NCBI GenBank assembly: GCA_021821425.1
Contig: JAKACL010000149.1
Coordinates: 1-7,179 of the forward strand
DNA from: Pseudomonadota bacterium
GTDB taxonomy: Bacteria; Pseudomonadota; Gammaproteobacteria; Burkholderiales; Thiobacillaceae
DNA length: 7,179 bases
Direction of reading: 5' to 3'
Each line of letters begins with the position of its first letter. Position 1 is the first letter of the stretch. Both the position numbers and the translations under genes were made by a program. The notes beneath the pieces are model-generated. The model worked only from the letters and a program-made list of their open reading frames with translations, searched no databases and was not told the origin of the DNA. This document shows positions 1-5,716 of this stretch, piece after piece.

Positions 1-2
1 AG

Positions 3-137
3 GAAGTCCTAAAGCGCCTGCTGGCGCTGAATCTGGCCCGCAGCTCAAAGAAGGCAAAAGGAATGGAGAGGGAAACCGCTAGCCAGAAAGTCGAAGGGCC
101 TCCGGGTAGTCCCAGAAGCCCAGCGCCGATCGGGTAG
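3..137 (+). CDS. Possible C-terminal tail of an upstream gene (partial; methyltransferase-like)
   Basis: The third forward frame is open from the left edge for 44 codons and ends at TAG (135-137). Its first part reads EVLKRLLALNLARSSKKAKG. This resembles, from memory, the end of large class I SAM-dependent DNA methyltransferases (MmeI / type IIL-like), where an 'EILxRLLALNxERA' helix follows the catalytic and target-recognition regions. The last 17 residues or so (QKVEGPPGSPRSPAPIG) are low-complexity and look like a non-conserved tail. No catalytic motif lies in the window, so the family call rests on one short helix. The next gene starts 58 bp after the stop. It could also be chance open frame, because the other two forward frames close earlier but the stretch is short. 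Confidence 0.33.
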   Translation, partial: EVLKRLLALNLARSSKKAKGMERETASQKVEGPPGSPRSPAPIG

Positions 138-142
138 TCCCA
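103..142 (+). repeat. Two-copy 12-bp direct repeat, 28-bp period
   Basis: The 12-mer CGGGTAGTCCCA occurs at 103-114 and again, identical, at 131-142. The copies are 28 bp apart start to start. The second copy contains the TAG that ends the upstream open frame. The unit holds the imperfect inverted pair GGG...CCC. Only two copies are present and the flanks differ, so this is not a CRISPR array. It may be a local duplication, a paired protein-binding site, or chance. Confidence 0.5.
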
Positions 143-195
143 ATCCACTTGCACGAAATGTACACAACTCACACGTCTACAGCCAACTCAGCTAC

Positions 196-1566
196 ATGAC
201 CGACCCATCTGCTCCCCCCCCCTGGCTCGCCGCCCTCAAGGTCTACGCCCACCCGCGCGTCGTGGGCATGTTGTTCCTCGGCTTTTCTGCCGGGCTGCCG
301 CTGCTGCTGGTGCTGGGCACGCTGTCGTTCTGGCTGTCAGAGGCGAAAATTGACCGTGCAACCATCGGCCACTTTTCCTGGGTGGGGCTGGCGTATGGCT
401 TCAAGTTTCTGTGGTCGCCGCTGGTGGACCGGTTGCCGCTGCCCTTCCTGACGCGCGTGCTGGGCAAGCGGCGGGCGTGGCTGCTGCTGTCGCAGGTGTG
501 CATCGCCGCCGCGCTGCTGGGGATGGCGAACACCGACCCGGTGCTGAATCTGACGCACATGGTGTTCTTCGCGCTGGCGGTGGCCTTCGCCTCGGCGACG
601 CAGGACATCGCGCTCGACGCCTACCGCATCGAGGCGGTGGAAATCGAGAAGCAGGGGGCGATGGCGGCGACCTACCAGGCCGGCTACCGCATCGCGATGA
701 TCACCGCCGGCGCGGGCGCGCTGTGGATCGCGGCGGCGTTCGACCCCAGCGAGGCGACCTACGACTTCCGGCCGTGGCAGGTGGCCTACACGGTGATGGC
801 GGCGCTGATGGCGGTGGGCATCCTCACCACGCTGATCATCCGCGAGCCGGAAAAGAAGATTTCCCCCGTCACCACCGAGCGCGAAGCGCATACGCGGGAA
901 CGCTTCGCCGCGGCGGGTCTCACGGGCTGGCTGCTGACCGCGACGGCGTGGTTCCACAGTGCGGTGCTGGCGCCCTTCATCGATTTCATCCAGCGCTACA
1001 AGTGGCAGGCCGTGCTGATGCTGGCACTGATCGCGGTCTACCGCATCTCCGACGTGGTGATGGGGGTGATGAGCAATCCCTTCTACCAGGAAATGGGCTT
1101 CACCAAGGACGAGGTGGCGACCGTGTCCAAAGTCTACGGCGTGATCATGACCATCGCCGGCGCCGGCCTGGGCGGACTGCTGGTGATGCGCATGGGCGTG
1201 ATGCGCACGTTGTTCCTCGGCGCGGTGCTGTCGGCGATGACCAACCTGCTGTTCGTGTGGCTGGCCAGTCGCGGCCACGATGTGGGCGCGCTGGTGTTCA
1301 CGATTTCTGCGGACAACCTTTCGGCCGGCATCGCCTCCAGCGCCTTCGTCGCCTACCTCTCGAGCCTCGTCAACCAGGCGTATTCGGCCACGCAGTACGC
1401 GCTGTTCACTTCAGTGATGCTGCTCCTGCCCAAGTTCATCGCCGGCTTTTCCGGCCAGTTCGTCGATGCCTTCGGCTGGGCGAACTTCTTTACCGGCACC
1501 GCGCTGATCGGGGTGCCGGTGCTGCTGCTGGTGTGGCTGGTGGGACGACAGCGCCCCCCAGGCTGA
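196..1566 (+). CDS. ampG: AmpG-family muropeptide MFS permease
   Basis: This is a 456-residue inner-membrane transporter of the AmpG (PAT) branch of the major facilitator superfamily. In characterised members it imports N-acetylglucosaminyl-1,6-anhydromuropeptides, released by cell-wall turnover, into the cytoplasm by proton symport. That feeds peptidoglycan recycling and, where present, AmpR/AmpC beta-lactamase induction. Family marks are GFSAGLPLLL in helix 1 (29-38), FLWSPLVDR (71-79), the GKRRAW loop (90-95), SATQDIALDAYR (133-144), a second-half YRISDV...NPFYQEMGF stretch (282-302) and ATQYALFTS (398-406). Hydrophobic segments run the whole length, consistent with about 12 helices. It is somewhat shorter than E. 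coli AmpG (491 aa). The ATG at 196 has no clear Shine-Dalgarno but fits the usual short N-terminus (PPPWLAALKVYAHPR). The toxin-antitoxin pair follows after 17 bp. The family is secure; the exact substrate is inferred. Confidence 0.88.
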   Translation: MTDPSAPPPWLAALKVYAHPRVVGMLFLGFSAGLPLLLVLGTLSFWLSEAKIDRATIGHFSWVGLAYGFKFLWSPLVDRLPLPFLTRVLGKRRAWLLLSQVCIAAALLGMANTDPVLNLTHMVFFALAVAFASATQDIALDAYRIEAVEIEKQGAMAATYQAGYRIAMITAGAGALWIAAAFDPSEATYDFRPWQVAYTVMAALMAVGILTTLIIREPEKKISPVTTEREAHTRERFAAAGLTGWLLTATAWFHSAVLAPFIDFIQRYKWQAVLMLALIAVYRISDVVMGVMSNPFYQEMGFTKDEVATVSKVYGVIMTIAGAGLGGLLVMRMGVMRTLFLGAVLSAMTNLLFVWLASRGHDVGALVFTISADNLSAGIASSAFVAYLSSLVNQAYSATQYALFTSVMLLLPKFIAGFSGQFVDAFGWANFFTGTALIGVPVLLLVWLVGRQRPPG

Positions 1567-1583
1567 TGTGCTAATCTTTTGCC

Positions 1584-1799
1584 ATGCAAAATCTCGACGC
1601 CCTCATCCAACTGCCCCTGGCCGAACGTCTGGCCGCGATGGAATCATTGTGGGATTCGCTATGCCAGGACGATGCAGCCGAATTGAGTCCGCCCTGGCAT
1701 GCCGCCGTGCTGGAAGCGCGTCTGCGTGAACTCGCCGAGGGCCAGCATCGGGACTGGCAGTCCGCCAAAGATGCACTGCGCAAGCTGACTGAACGCTAA
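1584..1799 (+). CDS. Type II antitoxin, addiction-module component TIGR02574 family
   Basis: This 71-residue acidic, helical protein matches the small addiction-module antitoxins (TIGR02574 / Unstab_antitox). The family pattern is visible: 'LPLAERLAAMESLWDSL' (10-26), a short acidic linker, then 'PPWHAAVLEARLREL' (36-50) and a C-terminal 'W..AKDALRKL' segment (58-68). Such antitoxins bind and neutralise a RelE/ParE-type toxin encoded directly downstream, and the complex usually represses its own promoter. Here the toxin gene begins 9 bp after the stop, the classical antitoxin-first order. There is no obvious DNA-binding domain in the chain, which is normal for this short family. No convincing Shine-Dalgarno precedes the ATG. 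It begins 17 bp after ampG, with no terminator between. Confidence 0.88.
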   Translation: MQNLDALIQLPLAERLAAMESLWDSLCQDDAAELSPPWHAAVLEARLRELAEGQHRDWQSAKDALRKLTER

Positions 1800-1808
1800 G
1801 CCCGGCCC

Positions 1809-2129
1809 ATGCATGCAGTGCGGATCGGCGCAACAGCCGAACGGGATTTGCTGGTGGGTTTCGAATTCTACGAAACCCAGGCCGCAGGGCTCGGCCAGTA
1901 TTTTCTCGATAGCCTGTTCTCCGATATCGATGCACTTGCACTGTATGCGGGTGTTCATCCCAAACCCCTGTCGGGTCTACATCGCAATCTGTCCAAGCGC
2001 TTCCCCTTTGCAATTTATTACGATTTCGACGGCGCCACGGTGATCGCTCTCGCCGTGCTCGACTGCCGTCGCAATCCCCGTTCCATACGCAGCACGCTCG
2101 GTGTGCGCCGCACCCAACTGAAAAAATGA
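1809..2129 (+). CDS. RelE/ParE-family toxin
   Basis: This 106-residue basic protein has the RelE/ParE toxin fold pattern. An N-terminal helix pair carries 'ATAERDLLVGFEFYE' (8-22) and 'GLGQYFLDSL' (27-36). The beta-sheet core holds 'LSKRFPFAIYY' (61-71) and 'VIALAVLDCRRNP' (78-90), equivalent to the usual 'RRFPYxVxY...AVxHxRRxP'. Relatives either inhibit DNA gyrase (ParE) or cut ribosome-bound mRNA (RelE). The sequence does not say which, and the ParE-like branch is more likely. A basic tail of about 16 residues follows the last conserved strand. The upstream antitoxin supplies the partner. The TGA (2127-2129) overlaps the ATG of the next gene (2126-2128), so translation of the two may be coupled. 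By hand count 1861-2040 is about 53% GC, below sampled neighbouring rows, which hints at separate acquisition. Confidence 0.88.
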   Translation: MHAVRIGATAERDLLVGFEFYETQAAGLGQYFLDSLFSDIDALALYAGVHPKPLSGLHRNLSKRFPFAIYYDFDGATVIALAVLDCRRNPRSIRSTLGVRRTQLKK

Positions 2130-2806
2130 TCGAATTTTCCCTGCTCGCCGCCCTCCTCGCCGGTCTGCTCGGCGGCGTGCATTGCGTCGGCATGTGCGGC
2201 GGCATCGTCGCGGCGTTTTCTTTCCGCGCCGACGGCAGTGCGCCGCCGTTTCGCCTGCACCTGGCCTACAACCTGGGCCGCATCGCGTCCTACACGCTGT
2301 TCGGCGCGCTCGCCGGCGCGCTCGGCGCTTCGCTCAAACTCACCGGTTTCGTGCCGATACAAACCCTGCTCTACGTGCTGGCGCAGGTCGTGATGATCCT
2401 GCTCGGCCTCTACCTGGCCGGATTCAATCAATGGGTGCTGGTGTTCGAGCGTGCCGGCGGCGCGCTGTGGCGGCGGGTGAAACCGCTGTTCCAGAAGCTG
2501 CTGCCGGTGAAGTCGCTTCCGCAGGCACTGCTGGCCGGCATGGCTTGGGGCTGGCTGCCGTGCGGGCTGGTGTATTCGGTGCTGGTGTCGGCGCTGGCTG
2601 CGGGCAGCGCGCCCTCGGGGGCGGCGCTGATGCTGGCGTTCGGCCTTGGCACGCTGCCGAACCTGCTGGGCATGGGCCTGTTCGCGCGCCAGATCCAGCC
2701 TTTCATGCAGCAGCTGTGGGTGCGCCGCGCGGCAGGCCTGATCGTGGCGGGTTTCGGCGTGTGGGGCCTCCTGGCGCTGGCCTACTCGGCGTTCTCGAAT
2801 ACCTGA
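2126..2806 (+). CDS. Sulfite exporter TauE/SafE-family (UreH_2/DsbD-like) membrane protein
   Basis: This 226-residue protein has about six transmembrane helices. It belongs to the COG2836 / UreH_2 group, annotated 'sulfite exporter TauE/SafE family' and related to the transmembrane part of DsbD and CcdA. Helix 1 carries the hallmark HCVGMCGG (19-26). Helix 4 carries LPCG (144-147), followed by FGLGTLPNL (172-180). The conserved cysteines in two helices recall the paired thiols of DsbD/CcdA, or a metal site. Homologues often lie near cytochrome cbb3 maturation or copper genes, but no such neighbour is seen here, so substrate and reaction remain unknown; sulfite export is only the inherited label. 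The ATG overlaps the toxin stop by 4 bp. The A-run before it offers no clear Shine-Dalgarno. The 3' end overlaps the convergent DUF4153 gene by 25 bp. Confidence 0.82.
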   Translation: MIEFSLLAALLAGLLGGVHCVGMCGGIVAAFSFRADGSAPPFRLHLAYNLGRIASYTLFGALAGALGASLKLTGFVPIQTLLYVLAQVVMILLGLYLAGFNQWVLVFERAGGALWRRVKPLFQKLLPVKSLPQALLAGMAWGWLPCGLVYSVLVSALAAGSAPSGAALMLAFGLGTLPNLLGMGLFARQIQPFMQQLWVRRAAGLIVAGFGVWGLLALAYSAFSNT

Positions 2807-4566
2807 AAGCGGGTTTTGCCGACGCGCAATGCGTCCCAGCGCAGCGGCTGTGTTGCGTAACTGCCGGTCGCCAGTTCGGCCCGCACACTTTCCGGGGCAC
2901 TCCATTCGCTGACCACCAGACGGCCCACGCGCCGCCATTGCCCGTCACGTTGTGCATAGACCGCCGACTCGTGCGCATTGCCTTGCCACAACACCACATC
3001 CTCCCGGCCATCGCGGTCAAGATCGACCAACAGCGCAGTGCAGCGCTGGTGCGTCTGATGCCGCGCAAAGCAGCTTTGAGTGCGCTGCCAGGATTCCCAG
3101 CCCGCGATGTCCTGCTTGAGTGAATCCGCGAAGCCCGTGGGCAGCGTCTTGCCGGCAGGGAAGGTATCGATGCGTTCGGTCAGCACAGCCACCAGTTCGC
3201 CCGACTCGTTTTGCCCGTCCAAGCGGTAGCGGTAGGCGTTGTTCAGCGCGTCTTCGGCGCGCAGCGCCAGTTTGTCGGGCTTGCCGTTCGTCCGACGCTG
3301 GCGCTTCAATTCGGACAGCGCGAGGTAGCCCGCGCGCTCCTGCCGCGCCAGCGCATCGACGTCGAACGCATCCGGCAGCACCTTTCCCGCCTGCAGGCGC
3401 GCCATCTGGCTGGCGGTGGCCAGACGGTTGGCGTCGAGCACGGGAGACAACAGCAGCACGATGCCGGCGCTCATGATCAAGGACGCCACGATATTCGCCG
3501 GGGCGATGCCGGGCATCCAGCGTGCGCTCCGGCCCGTCCGCCACGACAGGGCATAGCCGACGCCATAAACCAGCGCAACCACCACCGCCAGCATGCCCCA
3601 GATACGGTCCGGCGTGAGGCCGTATTGCAGGATGCGCAGCGCCAGCGCCCATGCTGCCAGCCCCACGACGGCCAGCAGCGCCAGCGCGGCAATCGGCAAC
3701 ACGCTGCGCAGGCGGCGATGCAGTGGCGGTTCGTCCTGCCCATCCTGAAACGCCGAGTTGAAAAACGTGATCCAGAACGCCGCGAACCACAGCAGGAAAA
3801 ACGCCGACAAACCGCGCTCGAACAGCTTTTCGACGCCCGTAAGCGTGGTGAGCACAAACGCCACGCCGATCAGGCTGGCCACCGGCAGCAGCCATACGGT
3901 GAGCGTCAGCCAATGGTTGCGCAGCGTGGCGGTGAAGGCAGCGCGGCGCAGGCCGGTGCGCAGGCCCAGCGCGATCGACAGCGTGGTGACGGGAATCGCG
4001 AACCAGGCTTTGCGGATGGTCTCGCTGGGCCAGTCCACGCCGATCAGGTGGAACAGCTGCGCGCCCAGCGACAGCACCGCCCAGAACAGGCCGGTGAGCG
4101 CCCCCGCCTGCACCGTAATGACGGCATTGCGCCAGGCGTGCTCGAACAGGCGCGGATAGTGCCAGCCGCCGAGCGTGGCGCGGGGGCTGCCGCGCGCCCA
4201 GCCGGACGTCAGCGGAACCAGCATGAAGGCAAGCAGCGCCAGGCCGAGGAAAGCGGATGCCGGCGCCAGTTGCAGACGTGCTGCATCCGGCAGCGGAAAA
4301 ACCATCGCGCCCTGATAGGCGCCCAGGCCGAAGATCAGTCCGCCCGCCCCCAGCAGCAGCCGGCGCAGCGCAACCCGGCTCAGCACGTCCTGTCCCCAGT
4401 ACGCGATGAAGGGTACCCACAGCACGCTCAGCAACACGGCGTTGAACAGCCAGCCCGCCTCATGCGGCCACAGGTCGTCCCGATGGCTCTTGTACAGCGC
4501 ATAGAGCACGATGCCCTGCGCAAGGCCCAGCCAGGTGGGGAAACGGGTCGAGAACGCTTGAGTCAT
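2782..4566 (-). CDS. DUF4153 domain-containing integral membrane protein
   Basis: From the ATG at 4566 this encodes 594 residues. The first 375 or so hold about 10-11 hydrophobic segments, opening with FPTWLGLAQGIVLYALY (9-25) and including WP..AGWLFNAVLLSVLWVPF (33-53), as in DUF4153 proteins, whose function is unknown. The remaining 215 residues or so are polar and presumably outside the membrane. They contain a cysteine pair (C499 and C509) and a Ca-site-like DLDRDGRED motif (515-523) followed by VVLWQG, as in FG-GAP or EF-hand-like loops. A TTG 12 bp upstream (4578) is in frame but lies inside the poly-U tract of a terminator, so the ATG is preferred. There is no Shine-Dalgarno before either. 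The gene is convergent with the TauE-family gene and has no terminator of its own in the overlap. It follows the MCE operon on the same strand but is separated from it by a strong terminator. Confidence 0.8.
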   Translation of the reverse strand: MTQAFSTRFPTWLGLAQGIVLYALYKSHRDDLWPHEAGWLFNAVLLSVLWVPFIAYWGQDVLSRVALRRLLLGAGGLIFGLGAYQGAMVFPLPDAARLQLAPASAFLGLALLAFMLVPLTSGWARGSPRATLGGWHYPRLFEHAWRNAVITVQAGALTGLFWAVLSLGAQLFHLIGVDWPSETIRKAWFAIPVTTLSIALGLRTGLRRAAFTATLRNHWLTLTVWLLPVASLIGVAFVLTTLTGVEKLFERGLSAFFLLWFAAFWITFFNSAFQDGQDEPPLHRRLRSVLPIAALALLAVVGLAAWALALRILQYGLTPDRIWGMLAVVVALVYGVGYALSWRTGRSARWMPGIAPANIVASLIMSAGIVLLLSPVLDANRLATASQMARLQAGKVLPDAFDVDALARQERAGYLALSELKRQRRTNGKPDKLALRAEDALNNAYRYRLDGQNESGELVAVLTERIDTFPAGKTLPTGFADSLKQDIAGWESWQRTQSCFARHQTHQRCTALLVDLDRDGREDVVLWQGNAHESAVYAQRDGQWRRVGRLVVSEWSAPESVRAELATGSYATQPLRWDALRVGKTRFQVFENAE

Positions 4567-4576
4567 GGTGTCGGGC

Positions 4577-4603
4577 AAAAAAAAAAGCCCCGAATACGGG
4601 GCT
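4577..4603 (-). terminator. Rho-independent terminator after the DUF4426 gene
   Basis: Read on the minus strand, a 7-bp perfect stem AGCCCCG / CGGGGCT (4603-4597 with 4592-4586) encloses a four-base TATT loop and runs straight into ten U residues (4586-4577). It lies 11 bp past the TAG of the DUF4426 gene (4615-4617) and would end the MCE operon transcript. The U-run stops only 10 bp before the ATG of the DUF4153 gene on the same strand, an unusually close placement. Confidence 0.92.
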
Positions 4604-4614
4604 GTCAGGATTTT

Positions 4615-5043
4615 CTATTTATAGAACTTCTGGCTGAAAACGATTTCGCGCGTGGGCTCGCCAGCCATTTCCACCGTGGCGGTGAATTTCAGCGTATCGG
4701 GCGGCGCGACGCGGAATTCGCCCAGGTAGTAAATCGCGGTGCCCTCCCGGACTTCGCGCATCGTCACATTGGCCAGCTGCTGGTTGAGGTTGGTGACGTA
4801 GACGGTGAGTTTTGCCGGCATCGGCGACAGCGCGCCGACGGTGTTCTGTTTCAGGATCGACATGGTGACCAGACCGCGCGTCTTGCTGCGCTCGATCTTG
4901 TAGGTGCGCGCGACTTCGGGCAGCAGTTCGTTGGTGGTCAGCGCGTTGTAGTGGATCTCGATCGGGCCGAATTTCTGGGCGATCTCGGCGTGGGCAAAGC
5001 TGGCTGCGGAACACAGGCAGAGGGCGGCGAGCAGGCGCTTCAT
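4615..5043 (-). CDS. DUF4426 domain-containing exported protein
   Basis: The product is 142 residues. The N-terminus MKRLLAALCLCSAASFAHA is a typical Sec signal peptide, with cleavage expected after AHA (residue 19), so the mature protein of about 123 residues should be periplasmic. The mature part matches DUF4426: HYNAL (31-35), LLPEVARTYKIERSKTRGL (40-58), VTNLNQQL (83-90) and REVREGTAIYYLGEF (96-110), in an all-beta pattern. No catalytic site is known for the family. The ATG at 5043 is chosen because AAGGAG sits 6 nt ahead of it and the signal peptide starts there. A TTG 30 bp upstream would spoil the signal peptide. It lies 34 bp after the lipoprotein gene and just ahead of a terminator, so it is probably the last gene of the MCE operon. 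Its role there is unknown. Confidence 0.83.
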   Translation of the reverse strand: MKRLLAALCLCSAASFAHAEIAQKFGPIEIHYNALTTNELLPEVARTYKIERSKTRGLVTMSILKQNTVGALSPMPAKLTVYVTNLNQQLANVTMREVREGTAIYYLGEFRVAPPDTLKFTATVEMAGEPTREIVFSQKFYK

Positions 5044-5049
5044 GGGTCT

Positions 5050-5055
5050 CTCCTT
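5050..5055 (-). promoter_or_regulatory. Ribosome binding site of the DUF4426 gene
   Basis: On the minus strand AAGGAG lies 6 nt before the ATG at 5043. It is the best Shine-Dalgarno in the window and decides the start against the upstream in-frame TTG at 5073. Confidence 0.8.
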
Positions 5056-5077
5056 TTGTTTTGTTGTGGGCAATGCC

Positions 5078-5716
5078 CTACGGCTGGATTGTAGGCGCTA
5101 ATTCGTACGTGGCGAGCCAGGCCGTCAGCGCATCGAGCACCTGGCCGGTCGCCCGATTTGCCGCCTGCGCGGCGCCGGCGGCGTCGAAGGTCGGCAAGGC
5201 CACCTGCTGTTCGAAGACGCGGCGCCCCAAGAGCTTGCGTTGCTTGAGATCGACCAGATCGGCGCGCAGCACCAGCCGCATCCGGCCCGGTTCGCTGGAG
5301 GCGTCGTGATAGAACTCCACCAGCTCGGTATCCAGCAGCAGGTCGCCCCGCACGTAGCCGCCGGGGGTGGCCACATGGTAGGCGCCCACGCGATCGAGCC
5401 GCGCGCGTATCAGATCGGCGAAGCGCTTGCCGGGCCGCTCGGTCCAGCGCGCGAACTGGTATTGGCCGCGGGTCTCTGCACTGCGGCCGAACACGAGGTG
5501 ATCGGAGTTGTAAAAACCGCTGGTGGTGGTGTCGAGCACCAGCAGCGTTGGCACAGTTGATTCCAAACGCGCCGCAGCGCGTAGTGCATCGGCGTCCTCC
5601 GGGGCGGGGTCGGTCAGCACGTAATACACCACTGCCGGCGTACTGGATTTCTGGCCCAGGTTCAGACAGCCGGTCAGCAACAGGCTCAGCATGACGAGTA
5701 AAAAGACGCGGTTCAT
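5078..5716 (-). CDS. ABC-type transport auxiliary lipoprotein (PqiC-like)
   Basis: This 212-residue protein begins with a lipoprotein signal peptide, MNRVFLLVMLSLLLTGC. The lipobox LTGC puts the lipidated cysteine at residue 17, and the following residues (LNL) do not show the Asp inner-membrane retention signal, so outer-membrane anchoring is likely. The mature part fits the ABC_trans_aux (PF03886, formerly DUF330) family: YYVLTDPAP (31-39) opens the domain, with the usual 'FARWTERPGKRFADLIRARL' region near 90-108 and a 'LLLDTELVEFYHD' strand near 126-138. Relatives such as PqiC work with MCE proteins in lipid movement between inner and outer membranes. The ATG overlaps the stop of the MCE gene by 4 bp (ATGA). 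A GGAG 10 nt upstream (5730-5727) may assist initiation. Confidence 0.86.
   Translation of the reverse strand: MNRVFLLVMLSLLLTGCLNLGQKSSTPAVVYYVLTDPAPEDADALRAAARLESTVPTLLVLDTTTSGFYNSDHLVFGRSAETRGQYQFARWTERPGKRFADLIRARLDRVGAYHVATPGGYVRGDLLLDTELVEFYHDASSEPGRMRLVLRADLVDLKQRKLLGRRVFEQQVALPTFDAAGAAQAANRATGQVLDALTAWLATYELAPTIQP

Noticed and set aside
103..142. The short repeat as the start of a CRISPR array.
   Set aside because: There are only two 12-bp copies with a 16-bp gap, no further units and no cas genes.
145..195. A possible ampG promoter using TTGCAC (149-154) as the -35 element.
   Set aside because: No acceptable -10 hexamer lies 16-18 bp downstream, so a promoter cannot be supported.
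337..1278. A 313-codon open frame on the minus strand, antisense to ampG.
   Set aside because: It has a His/Arg/Gln-rich shadow composition and matches no family. The ampG frame carries clear AmpG motifs.
411..1574. A 387-codon plus-strand frame overlapping ampG in another frame.
   Set aside because: It is an Arg/Gly/Ala-rich frameshifted reading of ampG with no family features.
3017..4420. A 467-codon minus-strand frame overlapping the DUF4153 gene.
   Set aside because: It is an alternative-frame shadow, Arg/Gly/Ala-rich. The DUF4153 frame shows regular membrane helices.
4567..4578. A TTG start giving the DUF4153 protein four extra residues.
   Set aside because: The TTG lies at the end of the terminator U-run with no ribosome site. 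The ATG at 4566 is more plausible.
5062..5080. A GGGCAATGCCC near-palindrome between the lipoprotein and DUF4426 genes as a possible terminator or operator.
   Set aside because: The stem is only 4-5 bp with a tiny loop and no U-run follows, so it is too weak to call.
3211..5094. A 627-codon open frame on the plus strand, antisense to the DUF4153 and DUF4426 genes.
   Set aside because: Its translation is rich in Gln, Arg, His and Gly without hydrophobic structure, typical of the strand opposite a GC-rich gene. It spans a terminator and two well-supported genes.
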